DNA from: SIG607 sp036307305
GTDB lineage: Bacteria; Bacillota; Clostridia; Oscillospirales; Acutalibacteraceae
Length of the DNA stretch: 64,000 nt
Assembly (NCBI GenBank): GCA_036307305.1
Contig: JAXJXV010000002.1
Location: forward strand, 124,001 to 188,000
Reading direction: 5' to 3'
In this document: positions 16,587 to 25,302 of the stretch, one piece after another
Position numbering within the stretch: position 1 is the stretch's first letter
How the letters are laid out: each line of letters begins with the position of its first letter
Translations under genes and position numbers: made by a program
The notes under the pieces: model-generated
What the model saw: only the letters and a program-made list of their open reading frames with translations
Told to the model about the DNA's origin: nothing
Databases searched by the model: none

Positions 16587-17288
16587 TTACTCCACACGCA
16601 TCATACGGTAGCCAACACCGATATGTGTTTGAATATACTGCGGAGAGTTGGGTGCGGATTCTATTTTCTTTCTGAGTGTTGCCATAAAAACACGGAGTGA
16701 TGCTACATCATTATCCCAACTGCTTCCCCAAACCTTTTGTGTAATGAAAGTGTGTGTTAATACTTTGCCTATGTTTTGAGCCAATAAACAAAGCAACTTA
16801 TATTCAATAGGGGTTAAATGTAGTTCGGTATCCTCTAAATATGCACAACCTGCCGCAAAATCAATCTTTAATTTTCCGTTAATAAAAACTGACTCATTCG
16901 CTTCTCCGTTAGCCATCATTACGGCAAGTCTTCTTCCTGTCACTCGAATTCTTGCTAAAAGTTCCTCAACGGAGAAGGGCTTTGTTAGGTAATCATCTGC
17001 GCCATTATCAAGTGCCTCAATTTTATCTGCATCTTCGCTTCGAGCACTGATAACAATAATAGGCACATTTGACCATGTGCGTATTTTCTTTATAACATCA
17101 ACGCCATCAATATCGGGCAATCCGAGATCAAGTAAAATAATATCCGGATTATAGGTGGATGCCTGTCTAACGGCATCTTCTCCCGTTTCGGCAACTATAT
17201 ATTTATAATCGTGTGCTTTTAATGTGGTGGTCATAAGGTTTCTAACCGAACTATCATCTTCCACAATTAATATTTGTAGTTTATTCAT
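16587..17288 (-). CDS. kdpE: KdpE-like response regulator
   Basis: 233 residues of OmpR/PhoB type. Receiver domain with acidic pair (VEDD, ~9-12), phospho-acceptor Asp in IILLDLGLPDIDG (~D54), and Lys in LTKPFSVEEL; winged-helix output domain from ~130 (HLTPIEYKLLCLLAQN, TLRKKIESAP). The sequence reads as KdpE, which normally activates the kdpFABC potassium pump. No kdpFABC genes are in the window; TrkAH lies upstream instead. The start overlaps the end of the kinase gene by 8 bases. Confidence 0.9.
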   Translation of the reverse strand: MNKLQILIVEDDSSVRNLMTTTLKAHDYKYIVAETGEDAVRQASTYNPDIILLDLGLPDIDGVDVIKKIRTWSNVPIIVISARSEDADKIEALDNGADDYLTKPFSVEELLARIRVTGRRLAVMMANGEANESVFINGKLKIDFAAGCAYLEDTELHLTPIEYKLLCLLAQNIGKVLTHTFITQKVWGSSWDNDVASLRVFMATLRKKIESAPNSPQYIQTHIGVGYRMMRVE

Positions 17289-19266
17289 CTATTTTTACCT
17301 CTCCTAACGGTAGCGTGAAAGTAAAGTTGCATCCTTGTGGTTGGTTATCTGTCAAGGTCAGTTCGCCGCCATGCGCACCGATAATTGACTTACAAAGAGC
17401 GAGACCTAAACCAAGACTGCGGCAGCTGTCTGCTATTCTATTATCTCCGGTATAGAACATCTCGAACACATAAGGTTTTATGTTGTCCGGAATTCCGTTT
17501 CCGTTATCAATAACACTAATTGATGCATAGCCGTTTTTCTTTTCTGTAATGACCTTGATTTCAGATCCTAACGGAGTATATTTAATCGCATTATCTATAA
17601 GGTTTATTAACACCTGAACAATGAGTTTAGCATCTGCATTTGCAAGAAGCAATTCATCCTTATGAATAACGGATATTTTGTGTTCTGTACTTTTTCGACC
17701 TATATGGCGAAGAGCTTCTTCGGTTATTTCATCAACAAGCTCTATAGACTTGTTAAAGTTCATTCTACCTTCTTCAATTCGGGTAACCGAAAGCAGATTT
17801 TCCACAAGACTTATAAGCCATTCGGAATCATCAAAGATGTCAGTATATATTTGCATCTTTGTGTCTTCATCTAATTTATCTTTGTTTGACAGTAAATTTC
17901 CCGCGTTTCCTGATATAGAAGTGAGAGGTGTGCGTAAGTCATGGGAAATTGCTCGTAGAAGATTTGCCCTTAGTTGTTCATTTTTTGCTAAAACAGCCGT
18001 TTGTTCTTTTTCTTTTGCATTTCTTCTGTTATCCATTGCCAAGGCACATTCACCGAGTATGGAGAGCAGTATACTATTTTCAAATGCATCAAGAGGCTTT
18101 CCTTTTATGCGTATTCCGATAACACCGTATATATTATTGTTAATACGAATCGAGAAATAAACACATTTTGCCTTGCTGTAAACATTTGTAGATGCACCTG
18201 CTCGGTGCTTGTTAAGATATACCCACTCAGCAGTATTTCTCTCTGTTGTAGTGAATAAATCTTCTAAATTATCCGATTGGGCGGAGTATAAAGAGCCTTT
18301 TGTCAGTTTTCCATCCCTTACCGAATACATAACAACCGACCGATTTAAAAGCTTCATTATCTGTGTCGCAGTAATATTTATGATATCTTCATCATTTTGA
18401 GCTTTCTGCAACAATTGGTTAGTATCCAAAAGCACCTTTGTTCTAAAGGCTGCCTGAGCAGACAGTTTTGCATGTGACTTTAGTTTTGAGGCTAATGTTC
18501 CGGTTATAACAGATGCCACAAGCATTATAGCAAAGGTCACAGGATATCCCGAATCATACGCATGGAAGGTTAATCGCGGCTCTGTAAAGAAAAAGTTGAA
18601 GAGCATAACGCTCACAAGTGAACCGATAATACCGCAGGTGTATCCCTTAGTAAAGAGAGATGTTAAAAGTACACCGAGAATATATACTGTGATAATATTG
18701 GAATCGGTAAATCCAAAACTGTAAAAACTAAGACCTAATATAGTTGCGATTGCAAGAATTAAAACGGTAATAAGTATGTCCTTTGGATACGGTATTAAGC
18801 TTCTAAATAATGAATGGGAACTCGGTCTGTATTTCGAGTTTATAATATTGTCGGGGATAATATGTATATCTAAATTCGGTGCAATTTCAGTCAGTTTATC
18901 GGTTAAAGTCGGCCTGTTCCAAAAATGACGCCTTTTAATATTGCTTCGCCCGATTACTATTTTTGTTACACCGGATATTCGGGCATACTCTGCGATTTGA
19001 AAGGACACGTCCTCACCGTAAGCCGTTGCAATGTCTGCGCCTAATTGTTCGGCAAGACGGATATGGTCTTGCAATCGGTTTTTATTTTCCTCGTCTAACT
19101 TATCAGAATCGGGAGTTTGCACATAAAGCGCAGTAAAACTGCCACCAAAGGCGGAAGCCATAGTAGCAGCAGTTTTTACTATTTTAGCATTGGAAGGAGA
19201 AGCAGATAGACAGACAAGGATGTGTTCTTGTGCATTAGAACCGCTTGTAATATTTGAATTTTTCAT
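17281..19266 (-). CDS. kdpD: KdpD-like sensor kinase lacking the N-terminal KdpD domain
   Basis: About 661 residues against ~890 in full KdpD. It begins with the universal-stress-protein domain (ILVCLSASPSNAKIVKTAAT ... VIGRSNIKRRHF, ~18-140), then four DUF4118 membrane helices (~165-270), a GAF-like domain (~290-400), HisKA (AISHDLRTPLTSISGN, phospho-His near 440) and HATPase (LINLIDNAIKYTP, NGNGIPDN). The usual N-terminal KdpD P-loop domain (~200 residues), which contains the c-di-AMP/regulatory region in some species, is absent. ATG 19266 has GGTG 6 bases upstream. Encoded between the Trk genes and kdpE; probably senses potassium or turgor. Confidence 0.92.
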   Translation of the reverse strand: MKNSNITSGSNAQEHILVCLSASPSNAKIVKTAATMASAFGGSFTALYVQTPDSDKLDEENKNRLQDHIRLAEQLGADIATAYGEDVSFQIAEYARISGVTKIVIGRSNIKRRHFWNRPTLTDKLTEIAPNLDIHIIPDNIINSKYRPSSHSLFRSLIPYPKDILITVLILAIATILGLSFYSFGFTDSNIITVYILGVLLTSLFTKGYTCGIIGSLVSVMLFNFFFTEPRLTFHAYDSGYPVTFAIMLVASVITGTLASKLKSHAKLSAQAAFRTKVLLDTNQLLQKAQNDEDIINITATQIMKLLNRSVVMYSVRDGKLTKGSLYSAQSDNLEDLFTTTERNTAEWVYLNKHRAGASTNVYSKAKCVYFSIRINNNIYGVIGIRIKGKPLDAFENSILLSILGECALAMDNRRNAKEKEQTAVLAKNEQLRANLLRAISHDLRTPLTSISGNAGNLLSNKDKLDEDTKMQIYTDIFDDSEWLISLVENLLSVTRIEEGRMNFNKSIELVDEITEEALRHIGRKSTEHKISVIHKDELLLANADAKLIVQVLINLIDNAIKYTPLGSEIKVITEKKNGYASISVIDNGNGIPDNIKPYVFEMFYTGDNRIADSCRSLGLGLALCKSIIGAHGGELTLTDNQPQGCNFTFTLPLGEVKIDE

Positions 19267-19332
19267 CCGCTTCACCAACCTTTTAATATTTTCACTAATT
19301 ATAACATATTATTTCAAAATATTCTACTGCTT

Positions 19333-19623
19333 TTATACGGCTTCATCGGTCAAGGGTTCTTCTATTTCTATATCATTGCTGTCATAGAGCATAATTCGTG
19401 TGCCTTCATGCTTACTTCTAAATCGTCGAATTTCTTCTGTTATTTCTTCATCTGTCAGTTCCTCGGTGAGCATAACACAAGAAGGTTCTTTATTTTCGTT
19501 TTCCTTCTCAATAGCTTTTCGGTTTTCATCCAAAAACTTATCCAGTCTTGCCATAAGAAAATATCCGAATACAAAGACTCCAAGAACAGCTAATGCTAAT
19601 ACGATATCTCTCCAAACCTCCAC
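19333..19623 (-). CDS. small single-helix protein between trkA and kdpD
   Basis: About 96 residues: one N-terminal membrane helix (IVLALAVLGVFVFGYFLMA), a charged linker (DENRKAIEKENENKE), then a small soluble part (VMLTEELTDEEITEEIRRFR ... IMLYDSNDIEIEE). GTG 19623 is chosen because AGGAGG lies 8 bases upstream. It sits in line with trkH, trkA and kdpDE, so it may be an accessory of this potassium system, but I recognise no family. Confidence 0.6.
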   Translation of the reverse strand: MEVWRDIVLALAVLGVFVFGYFLMARLDKFLDENRKAIEKENENKEPSCVMLTEELTDEEITEEIRRFRSKHEGTRIMLYDSNDIEIEEPLTDEAV

Positions 19624-19657
19624 TATGCTCACCTCCTAACAATTCTATTGACTACGG

Positions 19658-20305
19658 TTATATGTGGAAGCACTTTTGTAACGCTTTATCCTCTCCAATA
19701 ACGAGCAATGTCTTGTTTTCAAATAAAAGTGTGTCCGGTGTAACCGCAACATTCGTCTTTCCGTTCTGCTTTACACCGATAATGTTTATATTGTATTTTT
19801 TACGAATATCAATTTCTCCGACTGATTTTCCTATCCAGCCCTTTGGAACTGCTACTTCGAATATTGAATGTGCTTCGTCAAGTTCGATATAATCAAGAAT
19901 GTGGTCGGAGCTATAACGGATGGCTGCCCATTTTGCTACCTGTTTTTCGGGATATACAACCTCATCCGCACCGTTGCGAAGGAGGAATTTTGCCTGTCCG
20001 TCACGCTCAGCGCGGGAAACAACCATTTTTGCACCCAACTCTTTTAAAGAATAGGTGGTTTCAAGTGAACTTTGGAAGTTGCCACCGATAGCAACAATAC
20101 ATACATCGTAATTATCAATACCGAGTGTACTCAAAAATTCCTCGTTGGTACTGTCGCCAATTTGTGCATTGGTTACGATATCCATAGCATCATTTACACG
20201 GTCTTCATTATGGTCAACGCCCATTACCTGATGTCCAAGCTGATTGAGTTGCAACGCTATATGTTTGCCGAAGTTTCCAAGTCCTATCAATAATACAGAT
20301 TTCAT
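19658..20305 (-). CDS. trkA: TrkA/KtrA potassium uptake regulatory subunit
   Basis: 215 residues: one RCK/KTN Rossmann domain (LLIGLGNFGKHIALQLNQLG, then VDHNEDRV acidic ribose site, and IGDSTNEEFL) and one C-terminal RCK_C domain (~135-215). This single-unit form is the KtrA type, a cytoplasmic octameric ring that gates the TrkH/KtrB channel using NAD(H) or ATP/ADP; the C domain of KtrA can bind c-di-AMP. AAAGGAG precedes the ATG. Starts 13 bases after trkH. Confidence 0.93.
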   Translation of the reverse strand: MKSVLLIGLGNFGKHIALQLNQLGHQVMGVDHNEDRVNDAMDIVTNAQIGDSTNEEFLSTLGIDNYDVCIVAIGGNFQSSLETTYSLKELGAKMVVSRAERDGQAKFLLRNGADEVVYPEKQVAKWAAIRYSSDHILDYIELDEAHSIFEVAVPKGWIGKSVGEIDIRKKYNINIIGVKQNGKTNVAVTPDTLLFENKTLLVIGEDKALQKCFHI

Positions 20306-20318
20306 AATTCATTCTCCT

Positions 20319-21656
20319 TTAACCCACTGTGATTCTTTCTTGGGGAAGTTTTGATAATTTTTTACCCGTCCCCGAAAGTGCCGCATAAATCAGTGTCAAA
20401 CCGCCGACTCTTCCAAAGAACATCAGTATCATAAGTACACCTTGTGACAGTACGCCAAGCTGAGATGTAATACCCAAGGTTAAACCGACTGTACCGATAG
20501 CAGATGCCGTTTCATAAAGGCAGGTGCTGAACGGTAGCCTTTCCGCTACACTAATTATGACAGCACCGCTAAAAAATAGCGTTATGTACATCATAAGTAT
20601 CGTTGCCGCATTTCTCACCACATTGTTATCTACTCTGCGCTTAAATATCTGTGTATCTTCTTTGCGACGGAAAGTGGATAAGGCATTAGCAAGAAGCACC
20701 GCAAAGGTTGTTGTTTTCATACCGCCTGCTGTAGATCCGGGAGAACCACCAATCAACATTAGAATGATGATAATTGCCTGACTTGCGCCTGTCATTGCTG
20801 TTAAATTTGCTGTGTTAAACCCTGCTGTTCTTGGTGTTACCGATTGAAACAATGAACTAAATATTCTTTCTTGCATCGGCATATTGTTAAAGTCAACAAA
20901 GAAAAAGAATAAGGCAGGAATTAGAATCAAAAGAAATGTAGTAACAAGAATAACCTTACTTTGCATACGGTAACGCTTGAAATGATATTTATTTGTTGCG
21001 ATATCCTCCCAAGTTAGAAAACCGATACCGCCGATTATAATTAATGCCATCACTGTAATATTGATTATAGGATTTGTGGAATATGAAGTGAGCGATGAAT
21101 ATTTCGCACCTTCTGTTCCCATTATGTCAAATCCAGCATTACAAAAGGCAGAAATAGAATGGAAGAAGGACATCCAAATGCCTTTTGCACCGAAATCATG
21201 GATAAATGTTGGCATCATAACCAGAGCGCCGAGCAGTTCTAAAATAAATGTTACCTTTAATACAAATCCGGTCAACCTAACAATTCCACCAACTTTAGGA
21301 GCTGCTATGGCTTCTTGCATTGTACTGCGTTGCATTAATGTTATTTTCTTGCCGGATAACAACGCAAAGGAAACCGCTATTGTTATAACCCCTAAGCCGC
21401 CTATTTGTATAAGTATAAGAATAATGCTTTGACCAAACACCGACCAATAGGTTGCGGTATCCTGAACTACAAGCCCTGTAACGCACACTGCCGAGGTTGA
21501 GGTGAATAATGCTTCATTAAACGGTGTTACGACACCGCTCTTTGTAGATATAGGGAGCATCAGTAATAACGCACCCACAAGTATGACGCCTGCAAAGCCG
21601 AGTATGATGATTTGAAACGAGGTTAGACCCCTCTTTTTATGTGTCAGATCAGCCAT
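20319..21656 (-). CDS. trkH: TrkH/KtrB potassium transporter membrane subunit
   Basis: 445 residues with four repeated membrane-pore-membrane units. The selectivity-filter regions are visible as TSTSAVCVTGLVV, SAFCNAGFDIMG, TPRTAGFNT and ASAIGTVGLTLG, each with the filter Gly. This is the KtrB size class and forms the potassium-translocating dimer. AAGGAG upstream of ATG. First gene of the trkH-trkA-(small protein)-kdpD-kdpE row, all minus strand with short gaps. Confidence 0.94.
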   Translation of the reverse strand: MADLTHKKRGLTSFQIIILGFAGVILVGALLLMLPISTKSGVVTPFNEALFTSTSAVCVTGLVVQDTATYWSVFGQSIILILIQIGGLGVITIAVSFALLSGKKITLMQRSTMQEAIAAPKVGGIVRLTGFVLKVTFILELLGALVMMPTFIHDFGAKGIWMSFFHSISAFCNAGFDIMGTEGAKYSSLTSYSTNPIINITVMALIIIGGIGFLTWEDIATNKYHFKRYRMQSKVILVTTFLLILIPALFFFFVDFNNMPMQERIFSSLFQSVTPRTAGFNTANLTAMTGASQAIIIILMLIGGSPGSTAGGMKTTTFAVLLANALSTFRRKEDTQIFKRRVDNNVVRNAATILMMYITLFFSGAVIISVAERLPFSTCLYETASAIGTVGLTLGITSQLGVLSQGVLMILMFFGRVGGLTLIYAALSGTGKKLSKLPQERITVG

Positions 21657-21758
21657 AACGCATCTCCTTATTCTCTTTATCTATCATAATTATATTATTT
21701 TGCGTTTTAAGATGGTGTTATGGCATTAGTTTTCGCATTAAGATTGTATAAAGAAAAT

Positions 21759-21783
21759 GGAGTTGACCGTTAAGGTCAACTCC
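21759..21783 (-). terminator. terminator after aquaporin gene
   Basis: Perfect 10-bp stem GGAGTTGACC / GGTCAACTCC with a 5-base loop; on the minus strand it is followed by ATTTTCTTT, 29 bases past the aquaporin stop. Confidence 0.85.
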
Positions 21784-21811
21784 ACATAATTTACATAAAA
21801 CTATATTTGAA

Positions 21812-22480
21812 TTATTCAGCTTTTTTGCTGTCAAGGAATTTATACACAAGTGCTGCAAGAACACCACCAACCAAAGGTGCTACCAAGAACACCCAAACAT
21901 TTGCAAGAGCATCGCCGCCAACAAACAAAGCGGGACCGAAGCTACGAGCAGGGTTAACGGAAGTTCCGGTGAAGGAAATACCAAGGATATGTACGAGAGT
22001 TAAGGTCAAACCTATTACAATGCCTGAAACAGCGCTATTCTCTATCTTAGAAGTAACACCAAGAATTGCAATAACAAAAACAAAGGTAAGAATAATTTCG
22101 ATTAAAATGGATAATGCAATATTACCCTCATAAAGAGCGTTAGCACCAAGTCCGCTTTCCTTACCGACAAATGCCATCAGCACGGCTGCACCTGCTGTTG
22201 CACCTGCAAACTGAGCAATCAAGTAACCGATAAAGTCTTTTACCGAGAGTTTACCACTAACCAACATTGCAATTGATACGGCAGGGTTGATATGGCATCC
22301 TGAAATGTTGCCGATAGAGTAAGCCATAGCAACAATAACCAGACCGAAAGCAAGAGCAGTTAACAGATATCCTGTTCCGTTTTCAGCCGAGCAACCGACA
22401 ACTGCGGCAGTTCCACAAGCAAAAAAGACTAACACGAAAGTTCCAATAAATTCTGCTGTACATTTTTTGAGTAAATTCAT
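21812..22480 (-). CDS. aquaporin (MIP family channel)
   Basis: 222 residues, six membrane helices, two half-helix pore loops with NPA motifs: SGCHINPAVS (~residue 60-69) and GTSVNPARSFGPAL (~177-190). Size and the short loop before the second NPA match water-selective AqpZ-type channels rather than glycerol facilitators, which usually carry an insertion and a D after the second NPAR. GGGAGG before the ATG. Alone in its unit, with its own promoter divergent from the metallo-hydrolase gene. Placement beside the Trk/Kdp genes fits osmotic adjustment. Confidence 0.92.
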   Translation of the reverse strand: MNLLKKCTAEFIGTFVLVFFACGTAAVVGCSAENGTGYLLTALAFGLVIVAMAYSIGNISGCHINPAVSIAMLVSGKLSVKDFIGYLIAQFAGATAGAAVLMAFVGKESGLGANALYEGNIALSILIEIILTFVFVIAILGVTSKIENSAVSGIVIGLTLTLVHILGISFTGTSVNPARSFGPALFVGGDALANVWVFLVAPLVGGVLAALVYKFLDSKKAE

Positions 22481-22525
22481 AAATCTTTTCCTCCCATATT
22501 AATTTATTTGGGTTTTGCTATTTAT

Positions 22526-22554
22526 ATTGTATATTACAAGCAACAAAATTTCAA
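22526..22554 (-). promoter_or_regulatory. promoter of aquaporin gene
   Basis: Minus-strand TTGAAA (22549-22554) and TACAAT (22526-22531) with 17-base spacing, 46 bases upstream of the ATG. Confidence 0.65.
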
Positions 22555-22605
22555 GAATAACTGAATTTTGCTAAAGAATAAATTGTAAGATAAAATAAAC
22601 ATAAG

Positions 22606-22634
22606 TTGAAGTATATCCTTAATTGTTGTATAAT
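22606..22634 (+). promoter_or_regulatory. promoter of metallo-hydrolase gene
   Basis: TTGAAG (22606-22611) and TATAAT (22629-22634) with 17-base spacing, 23 bases before the ATG at 22657, giving a very short leader. Confidence 0.7.
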
Positions 22635-22656
22635 AAACACATAGGAGGTTTTCTTA

Positions 22657-24264
22657 ATGAAAATACAGTTTATAGGAGCAATCCACGAAGTTACAGGAAG
22701 CTGTACTCTCTTGGAAATAAATAATAGATACTTTTTGGTTGATTGCGGAATGGAGCAAGGAAAGGATGTTTTCCAAAATATCAGTCTGCCGATTGCCGCA
22801 AATCAAATTGATTCCGTTTTCTTGACACACGCACATATTGACCATTCCGGTATGCTGCCGAAGTTATATAAAGATGGCTTCAAAGGAAAAATTTATGCAA
22901 CCGATGTAACCTGCGATTTATGTGACATTATGTTGCGTGATTCCGCACACATTCAGGAAACCGAAGCAAAATGGCGTTCCAGAAAAGCAGAACGAGCAGG
23001 TCTTGAAACATATGAGCCTGTATATGATATGCAGGATGCCATTGGAGCCATTTCACTATTTCGCAGATGCAATTATGGTGAGATAATATATCCGGCTGAA
23101 GGTATTGAGTTACGCTTTACAGATATTGGTCATCTTCTCGGCTCAGCTTGTATCGAACTTTGGCTGACCGAAGGTACTGTGCATAAAAAGATTGTATTTA
23201 GCGGCGATGTCGGTAATACCAATCAACGCATTATCAGAGATCCGCAACAAGTTGCAGAAACAGATTATCTTGTAATCGAATCTACCTACGGTAATCGTCT
23301 GCATAGTGCTGACCGAAGCAATGTAATTTTTGAACTTGCAGGATATATTCAAAAAGCGTTAGATCGTGGTGGCAACGTTGTTATACCTTCGTTTGCTGTC
23401 GGTCGTACACAGGAAATGCTGTATGCTATTCGTGAAATTAAGCAAAATGGACTTGTAAAAGAACATGAACATTTTCCCGTTTATGTTGACAGTCCCCTTG
23501 CCGCAGAAGCAACTGCAATCTTTATGCAATGCAATCCCGTTTGTTTTGATGAAGAAACTCTTGCTCTAATTAAGCAAGGCATTAACCCTATCTGGTTTGA
23601 CGATATCCGTATGTCTATGACATCTGAGGAATCAAAACAAATCAACTTTAACAATGAGCCCAAAGTCATTATTTCTGCAAGCGGAATGTGTGAAGCCGGT
23701 CGTATCCGTCATCATTTAAAGCACAACTTATGGAAAGAAAATAACATTATTCTTTTTGTTGGTTATCAGGCAGAAGGTTCTCTCGGTCGAATACTGTTAA
23801 ACGGCGAAAAAAGTGTAACCCTTTTCGGTGAAGAAATTTCGGTGAATGCGGAAATCTGCTCACTCCACGGAACAAGCGGTCACGCAGATCAAGCAGGTTT
23901 GCTTTCTTGGATAGAGGGATACGAAACAAAACCCGAGCTTATCTTTGTGAATCACGGAAGTGAAGATTCCTGCGAGGATTTTAAAGATTTGCTCATTCAA
24001 AAAGGTTATCGCGCCGAAGCACCATTCAGCGGAACCGAGTACGATTTAGCCACGGGAAGAATGACAATTTATACCGAAGGTAAACCCATTGACCGAGTGA
24101 TAACCTACAAGGGCAATACTCGTGCTGATATAATTTTCAATGAGCTTGTCGCAACAGCCGAAAAACTATTGACTATTGCTAAAGGGCGCCGTGGCATGAC
24201 AAATAAAGAAAACGCAAGACTGACTTCTCAAATTCGAGAACTTTGCGAAAAATATAAAGATTAG
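22657..24264 (+). CDS. beta-CASP metallo-beta-lactamase-fold RNase-like hydrolase
   Basis: 535 residues. Metallo-beta-lactamase signature THAHIDHSGMLPKL (zinc ligands, ~57-62), later zinc His in GHLLGSACIEL, beta-CASP region with SFAVGRTQEMLYAI and PVYVDSPLA, then ISASGMCEAGRIRHHL and HGTSGHADQAGLLSWI. This layout is that of bacterial YSH1/CPSF-like proteins (RNA-processing exo- or endonucleases). ATAGGAGG precedes the ATG. Followed 15 bases later by the LOG gene. Substrate not known; RNA is expected for the family. Confidence 0.9.
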   Translation: MKIQFIGAIHEVTGSCTLLEINNRYFLVDCGMEQGKDVFQNISLPIAANQIDSVFLTHAHIDHSGMLPKLYKDGFKGKIYATDVTCDLCDIMLRDSAHIQETEAKWRSRKAERAGLETYEPVYDMQDAIGAISLFRRCNYGEIIYPAEGIELRFTDIGHLLGSACIELWLTEGTVHKKIVFSGDVGNTNQRIIRDPQQVAETDYLVIESTYGNRLHSADRSNVIFELAGYIQKALDRGGNVVIPSFAVGRTQEMLYAIREIKQNGLVKEHEHFPVYVDSPLAAEATAIFMQCNPVCFDEETLALIKQGINPIWFDDIRMSMTSEESKQINFNNEPKVIISASGMCEAGRIRHHLKHNLWKENNIILFVGYQAEGSLGRILLNGEKSVTLFGEEISVNAEICSLHGTSGHADQAGLLSWIEGYETKPELIFVNHGSEDSCEDFKDLLIQKGYRAEAPFSGTEYDLATGRMTIYTEGKPIDRVITYKGNTRADIIFNELVATAEKLLTIAKGRRGMTNKENARLTSQIRELCEKYKD

Positions 24265-24279
24265 AAAAGAGGTAATCCA

Positions 24280-24861
24280 ATGAGGATATGTGTATATGGA
24301 GCAGCATCACCAACAATCGATAAGGAATATATTGATTTGGTTGAAAAAATGGGACAAGAAATGGCAAACCGTGGACATTCACTTGTGTTTGGCGGCGGCG
24401 GTAACAGTCTGATGGGTGCCGCAGCAAGAGGTGTTAAATCCGGCGGAGGTTACATTTTAGGTGTTATTCCTAAATTCTTCGATGAAGAAAAAGTTGAGGC
24501 TATATGTGATTTCTGTGACGAGCTTATACAACCTGATACAATGCGTCAGCGTAAACAGTTGATGGAAGATAATGCAGATGCATTTATTATAGTTCCGGGT
24601 GGTATCGGAACATATGAGGAGTTCTTTGAAATCCTAACGCTTAAACAATTATGCCGACACAATAAACCGATTGCTCTTTATAATATAATGGGATATTACG
24701 ATGATATAAATTATGCAATGGAACAAGCTATGAAGAAAAACTTTATTCGTGATAATTGTAAAGAACTATATTATGTAACGGATAAACTTGATGATTTGCT
24801 TCGTTATGTTGAAACTCCGGTTAATAAAATAAGAACGGTCAAGGAATTAAAAGACGGTTAA
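24280..24861 (+). CDS. LOG family (cytokinin riboside 5'-monophosphate phosphoribohydrolase-like)
   Basis: 193 residues. Lysine decarboxylase-like LOG fold with LVFGGGGNSLMGAAARG and the active-site motif PGGIGTYEEFFE (PGGxGTxxE, ~106-117). LOG enzymes cleave the N-glycosidic bond of nucleoside 5'-monophosphates, releasing base and ribose 5-phosphate. AGAGGTAA upstream. Second gene of a two-gene operon with the beta-CASP hydrolase, so both could deal with nucleotide or RNA turnover. Related proteins are often misnamed lysine decarboxylase. Confidence 0.92.
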   Translation: MRICVYGAASPTIDKEYIDLVEKMGQEMANRGHSLVFGGGGNSLMGAAARGVKSGGGYILGVIPKFFDEEKVEAICDFCDELIQPDTMRQRKQLMEDNADAFIIVPGGIGTYEEFFEILTLKQLCRHNKPIALYNIMGYYDDINYAMEQAMKKNFIRDNCKELYYVTDKLDDLLRYVETPVNKIRTVKELKDG

Positions 24862-24965
24862 TGTTCGACTATTTGCTTTCTTAGAAAAAACGATAGAAGT
24901 ATTAATTCATTTTGCTTTTTTGATTGTGTAGTAAATTTTACGAACCTTTTTTCATTAAGTAGCAA

Positions 24966-24998
24966 AAACCTCTCTGCTGAATTTCGGCAGAGAGGTTT
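24966..24998 (+). terminator. terminator after LOG gene
   Basis: AAACCTCTCTGC / GCAGAGAGGTTT, a perfect 12-bp stem with a 9-base loop, 105 bases past the stop. The gap 24862-25038 otherwise shows no gene. Confidence 0.75.
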
Positions 24999-25038
24999 AC
25001 TCTATTTTGATGTTATAAAATATTTTCTTTACAATATC

Positions 25039-25122
25039 TTATATTCTTTGTTTCATCAAACTGTGTTTGCTGCAATAGATATACAGAAATCCACTGCCAC
25101 GAAAATTCAGTGTCGTTTCGGC
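25039..25122 (-). pseudogene. C-terminal remnant of an Xre-superoxide-reductase-like gene
   Basis: The last 27 codons read AETTLNFRGSGFLYIYCSKH and end SLMKQRI, closely matching the end of the gene at 27633-28217 (AETRLNIRGSGNLYIYCNKH ... GLMKQKI), including the C-x2-H iron-ligand pair. Nothing upstream matches the rest of that gene, so this is a truncated second copy. The surrounding 24862-25302 interval has no intact gene. Confidence 0.75.
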
Positions 25123-25126
25123 ATTA

Positions 25127-25234
25127 ATGATGACTGCAAGTACCAGGCGTGAAATAATTAAAGGAATAAGCAAGGCTTTTCGTGCTGCCATGCGTTTACA
25201 GTTCGGCTTTGAAAGTAAAAAAGGAGAATTATAA
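25127..25234 (+). pseudogene. possible gene-tail fragment
   Basis: On the plus strand a frame reads STRREIIKGISKAFRAAMRL then QFGFESKKGEL and stops at 25234. The amphipathic basic composition looks like the tail of a real protein, but it has no ribosome site or upstream body. I cannot assign a family; it abuts the superoxide-reductase remnant, so the junction probably marks an old deletion. Confidence 0.3.
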
Positions 25235-25242
25235 ACAGCATA

Positions 25243-25269
25243 AAAGCGCCGCATTTCTACGACGCCTTT
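25243..25269 (-). terminator. terminator of the GntR-ABC operon
   Basis: Minus-strand AAAGGCGTCG / CGGCGCTTTT with an 8-base loop, ending in a short T run, 34 bases past the stop at 25303. A similar stem lies at 27590-27617. Confidence 0.65.
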
Positions 25270-25302
25270 GCTTTATAATAAGTTTCTTTTATTGAAGTAG
25301 AA

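Noticed and set aside
25127..25234. Possible mobile-element protein tail
   Set aside because: No upstream body, no inverted repeats and no family I can name; recorded only as a low-confidence fragment.
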